Assembly (NCBI GenBank): GCA_903875815.1
Contig: CAIQXR010000098.1
Span: 1-7,573, forward strand
Source of the DNA: an uncultured Actinomycetes bacterium
GTDB taxonomy: Bacteria > Actinomycetota > Actinomycetes > Nanopelagicales > Nanopelagicaceae
Reading direction: 5' to 3'
Length of the DNA: 7,573 bases
Shown piece after piece: positions 6,219 through 7,573 of the stretch. Under the pieces are notes generated by a model. That model saw only the letters and a list, made by a program, of their open reading frames with translations. It had not been told where the DNA came from and did not search any database. How positions within the stretch are numbered: position 1 is the stretch's first letter; the number at the start of each line of letters is the position of its first letter. Position numbers and translations under genes: made by a program.

Positions 6219-6238
6219 TTTCTTCGCACTGAAATTAT
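6215..6238 (+). repeat. 8-bp inverted repeat spanning the rhomboid start
   Basis: ATAATTTC (6215-6222) and GAAATTAT (6231-6238) are perfect complements around an 8-nt loop. The stem holds the cyclophilin stop codon on one side and the first two bases of the rhomboid ATG on the other. It is AT-rich and therefore weak. It could dampen rhomboid initiation or be incidental. Confidence 0.4.
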
Positions 6239-6842
6239 GAACGCAATTAAACGGCCGTTGACTGGGACTCTCATTGGTCTCATCACGGCCGTTTATATTG
6301 TGGGCAACGGCATTAATTTCTTCGGAACCCAATTACTCAATCCAGTCTTTCCCAATCTCTTTCAATATCTCGAGCTATTCCGAGATGCGACTTATGCCGA
6401 TGGCGGAGCGCTTCACGGCGTATCCAACGGCGAATGGTGGCGACTTGTCACAGTCGCACTTACTCACGCCAGCCTGCTCCACTTGGCGAGCAATATGTTC
6501 TGTCTCTGGAGCGTTGGTCCAGCAGTCGAGCGCTTCTTTGGAGAAACCCGCGCAGCAATTATCTTTGTGGTTTCACTGATCTGCGGATCACTCTTCTCTG
6601 TCTTTACTGCAGCCCCTAACCAAGTATCAGTCGGTGCATCAGGGGCGATCTTCGGACTCTTCGGCGCGCTCTTTGTCTTCATGCGTCGCGCGCGAATGAA
6701 TTATCAGAGCATCGTCAGCACCATTGTGCTGAACTTAGTTATTACCTTCTCGATTCCAGGAATCGATTGGCATGCCCACATCGGCGGCCTTATTGGCGGC
6801 GCCGCATCTGCTTATCTCTTGATGTTCTCCAAGAGAACTTGA
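6237..6842 (+). CDS. Rhomboid family intramembrane serine protease
   Basis: The 201-residue protein is predicted to have six membrane segments and to cut transmembrane substrates within the bilayer. The catalytic serine is S135 in 'VGASGAIFG' and the catalytic histidine is H181 in 'HAHIGGLIGG'. The oxyanion region is H77-x4-H82-x3-N86 in 'HASLLHLASNM', matching the H-x4-H-x3-N of E. coli GlpG. The loop-1 'WWR' signature is also present. Length is that of a minimal rhomboid with no extra cytosolic domain. No clear SD site precedes the ATG, which is 18 nt after the cyclophilin stop and partly inside a weak hairpin. The 3' end overlaps the convergent Fe-S gene by 31 bp. Substrates cannot be told from the sequence. 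All key residues are present, so activity is expected. Confidence 0.95.
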   Translation: MNAIKRPLTGTLIGLITAVYIVGNGINFFGTQLLNPVFPNLFQYLELFRDATYADGGALHGVSNGEWWRLVTVALTHASLLHLASNMFCLWSVGPAVERFFGETRAAIIFVVSLICGSLFSVFTAAPNQVSVGASGAIFGLFGALFVFMRRARMNYQSIVSTIVLNLVITFSIPGIDWHAHIGGLIGGAASAYLLMFSKRT

Positions 6843-7573
6843 GCAACATCTAAGACTTCAATACTCGATTCACGAGCAGTCATGCCATCGCTCACCATCA
6901 CGCGACAAAATGGGCAGGCAACTGCCACTTGATCTGCGCCAGTAGCAATAGCTTCATCCACTCGGTTGAGATTGATACGGGATCCCAGATTCTCTTCCAT
7001 CCACATTCGCCCACCGCCGGCGCCACAACAGAAAGAACGCTCTTGATTACGTGGCATCTCATTAATTTCCACACCAGTTGATTCCAACAACTCACGAGGT
7101 GGCTGATAGATCTGATTGTGACGGCCCAAATAGCAAGGATCATGATAGGTCAGCTGCTTATCAGCCTTATGAGGACTAGTCTGCAACTTACCTTCTTTAA
7201 TTAAGGTATTGAGCAATTGCGTATGGTGAACCATCTGCAATTCAAATCCCTGTTGCTTATAGTCACGGCCGATGGTGGTGAAGCAATGGGGGCAAGTAAC
7301 AACAACTTTCTTTATACCGCGCTCACCAAAAGTCTCTTGAAGTGTCTCAATATTTTCGCGAGAGAGAATTTGATACAGGAATTCATTACCAGCACGACGA
7401 GCGGGATCTCCCGAGCAAGTCTCTTTCTTTCCAAGCACAGCGAACTTAGTTCCGGACATATAGAGAAGCTCTGCAACAGCCTTTGTTGTTTTCTTGGCAC
7501 GCTCTTCATAAGCGCCAGCGCAGCCAACCCAGAAGAGATATTCGACATCATCAGGGATTTGGCCATCAATGAC
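6812..7573 (-). CDS. CCG-domain Fe-S oxidoreductase, C-terminal part (gene runs off the window)
   Basis: The reading frame stays open to the window edge, giving 253 C-terminal residues; an internal methionine at 7459 is not the start. The visible part has the two cysteine-rich (CCG) domains of the HdrB/HdrD/GlpC superfamily. The first has 'FWVGCAGAYEERAKK', 'ETCSGDPARRAGNEF' and 'CPHCFTTIG'; the second has 'HDPCYLGRHN', 'FCCGAGGG' and 'CPFCRVMVSDG'. The second is a canonical CCG with a C-x2-C end. In the first, the usual C-C-G is T-C-S-G. This pattern is typical of large actinobacterial Fe-S reductases such as mycobacterial Rv0338c, which carry an N-terminal membrane region and 4Fe-4S ferredoxin domains; those would lie beyond the window and are inferred. 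Such proteins move electrons through Fe-S clusters, but the physiological partner is not known to me. It is convergent with the rhomboid gene. Confidence 0.9.
   Translation of the reverse strand, partial: VIDGQIPDDVEYLFWVGCAGAYEERAKKTTKAVAELLYMSGTKFAVLGKKETCSGDPARRAGNEFLYQILSRENIETLQETFGERGIKKVVVTCPHCFTTIGRDYKQQGFELQMVHHTQLLNTLIKEGKLQTSPHKADKQLTYHDPCYLGRHNQIYQPPRELLESTGVEINEMPRNQERSFCCGAGGGRMWMEENLGSRINLNRVDEAIATGADQVAVACPFCRVMVSDGMTARESSIEVLDVAQVLLENIKR

Noticed and set aside
7312..7569. Minus-strand frame with its own ATG at the right edge
   Set aside because: It overlaps the Fe-S gene in another frame; the Fe-S frame has conserved cysteine motifs throughout and stays open to the edge.

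Overview
The window looks like a chromosomal segment of a compact-genome actinobacterium. Three proteins carry forms I know from that phylum. The cyclophilin has the actinobacterial '[12 protein letters not shown]' block and is followed by a rhomboid protease. The truncated right-hand gene has the 'FWVGCAG ... CSGDPARRAGNEF' pattern of the large actinobacterial Fe-S reductases. Gaps are short, base composition is moderate, and several starts lack a clear Shine-Dalgarno (SD) site. This would suit a streamlined freshwater or marine lineage such as Nanopelagicales, but that placement is inference.

Layout: (1) 7-573, minus strand: a DUF1801-like domain joined to MORN-type repeats. (2) 574-747: a divergent intergenic region with a perfect 14-bp palindrome and a consensus DnaA box. 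(3) 748-4687, plus strand: a three-gene ABC importer of the FbpABC/AfuABC class (secreted binding protein, fused double permease, ATPase). A 16-bp perfect hairpin sits at the binding-protein/permease junction. (4) 4692-5696: a polytopic membrane protein, 4 nt after the ATPase gene. It has an internal duplication and an E-x-x-E motif in TM1 and TM4, the layout of FTR1/EfeU iron permeases but without their arginine. (5) 5706-6218 cyclophilin and 6237-6842 rhomboid protease, same strand with tiny gaps. (6) 6812-7573, minus strand: the C-terminal part of a CCG-domain Fe-S oxidoreductase, converging on the rhomboid gene and overlapping it by 31 bp.

The four transport genes probably work together. 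The binding protein captures a substrate, the permease and ATPase import it, and the FTR1-like protein may be a second metal route or partner. Iron is the natural guess from the ABC class and the E-x-x-E protein. However, the binding protein lacks the paired tyrosines that hold ferric iron in classical FbpA, so the substrate is open. The most interesting item is the FTR1-like protein coupled to this ABC cassette; next are the junction hairpin and the intergenic palindrome. I see no tRNA, rRNA, CRISPR array, IS element or phage gene, and no gene-free stretch longer than 300 bases.
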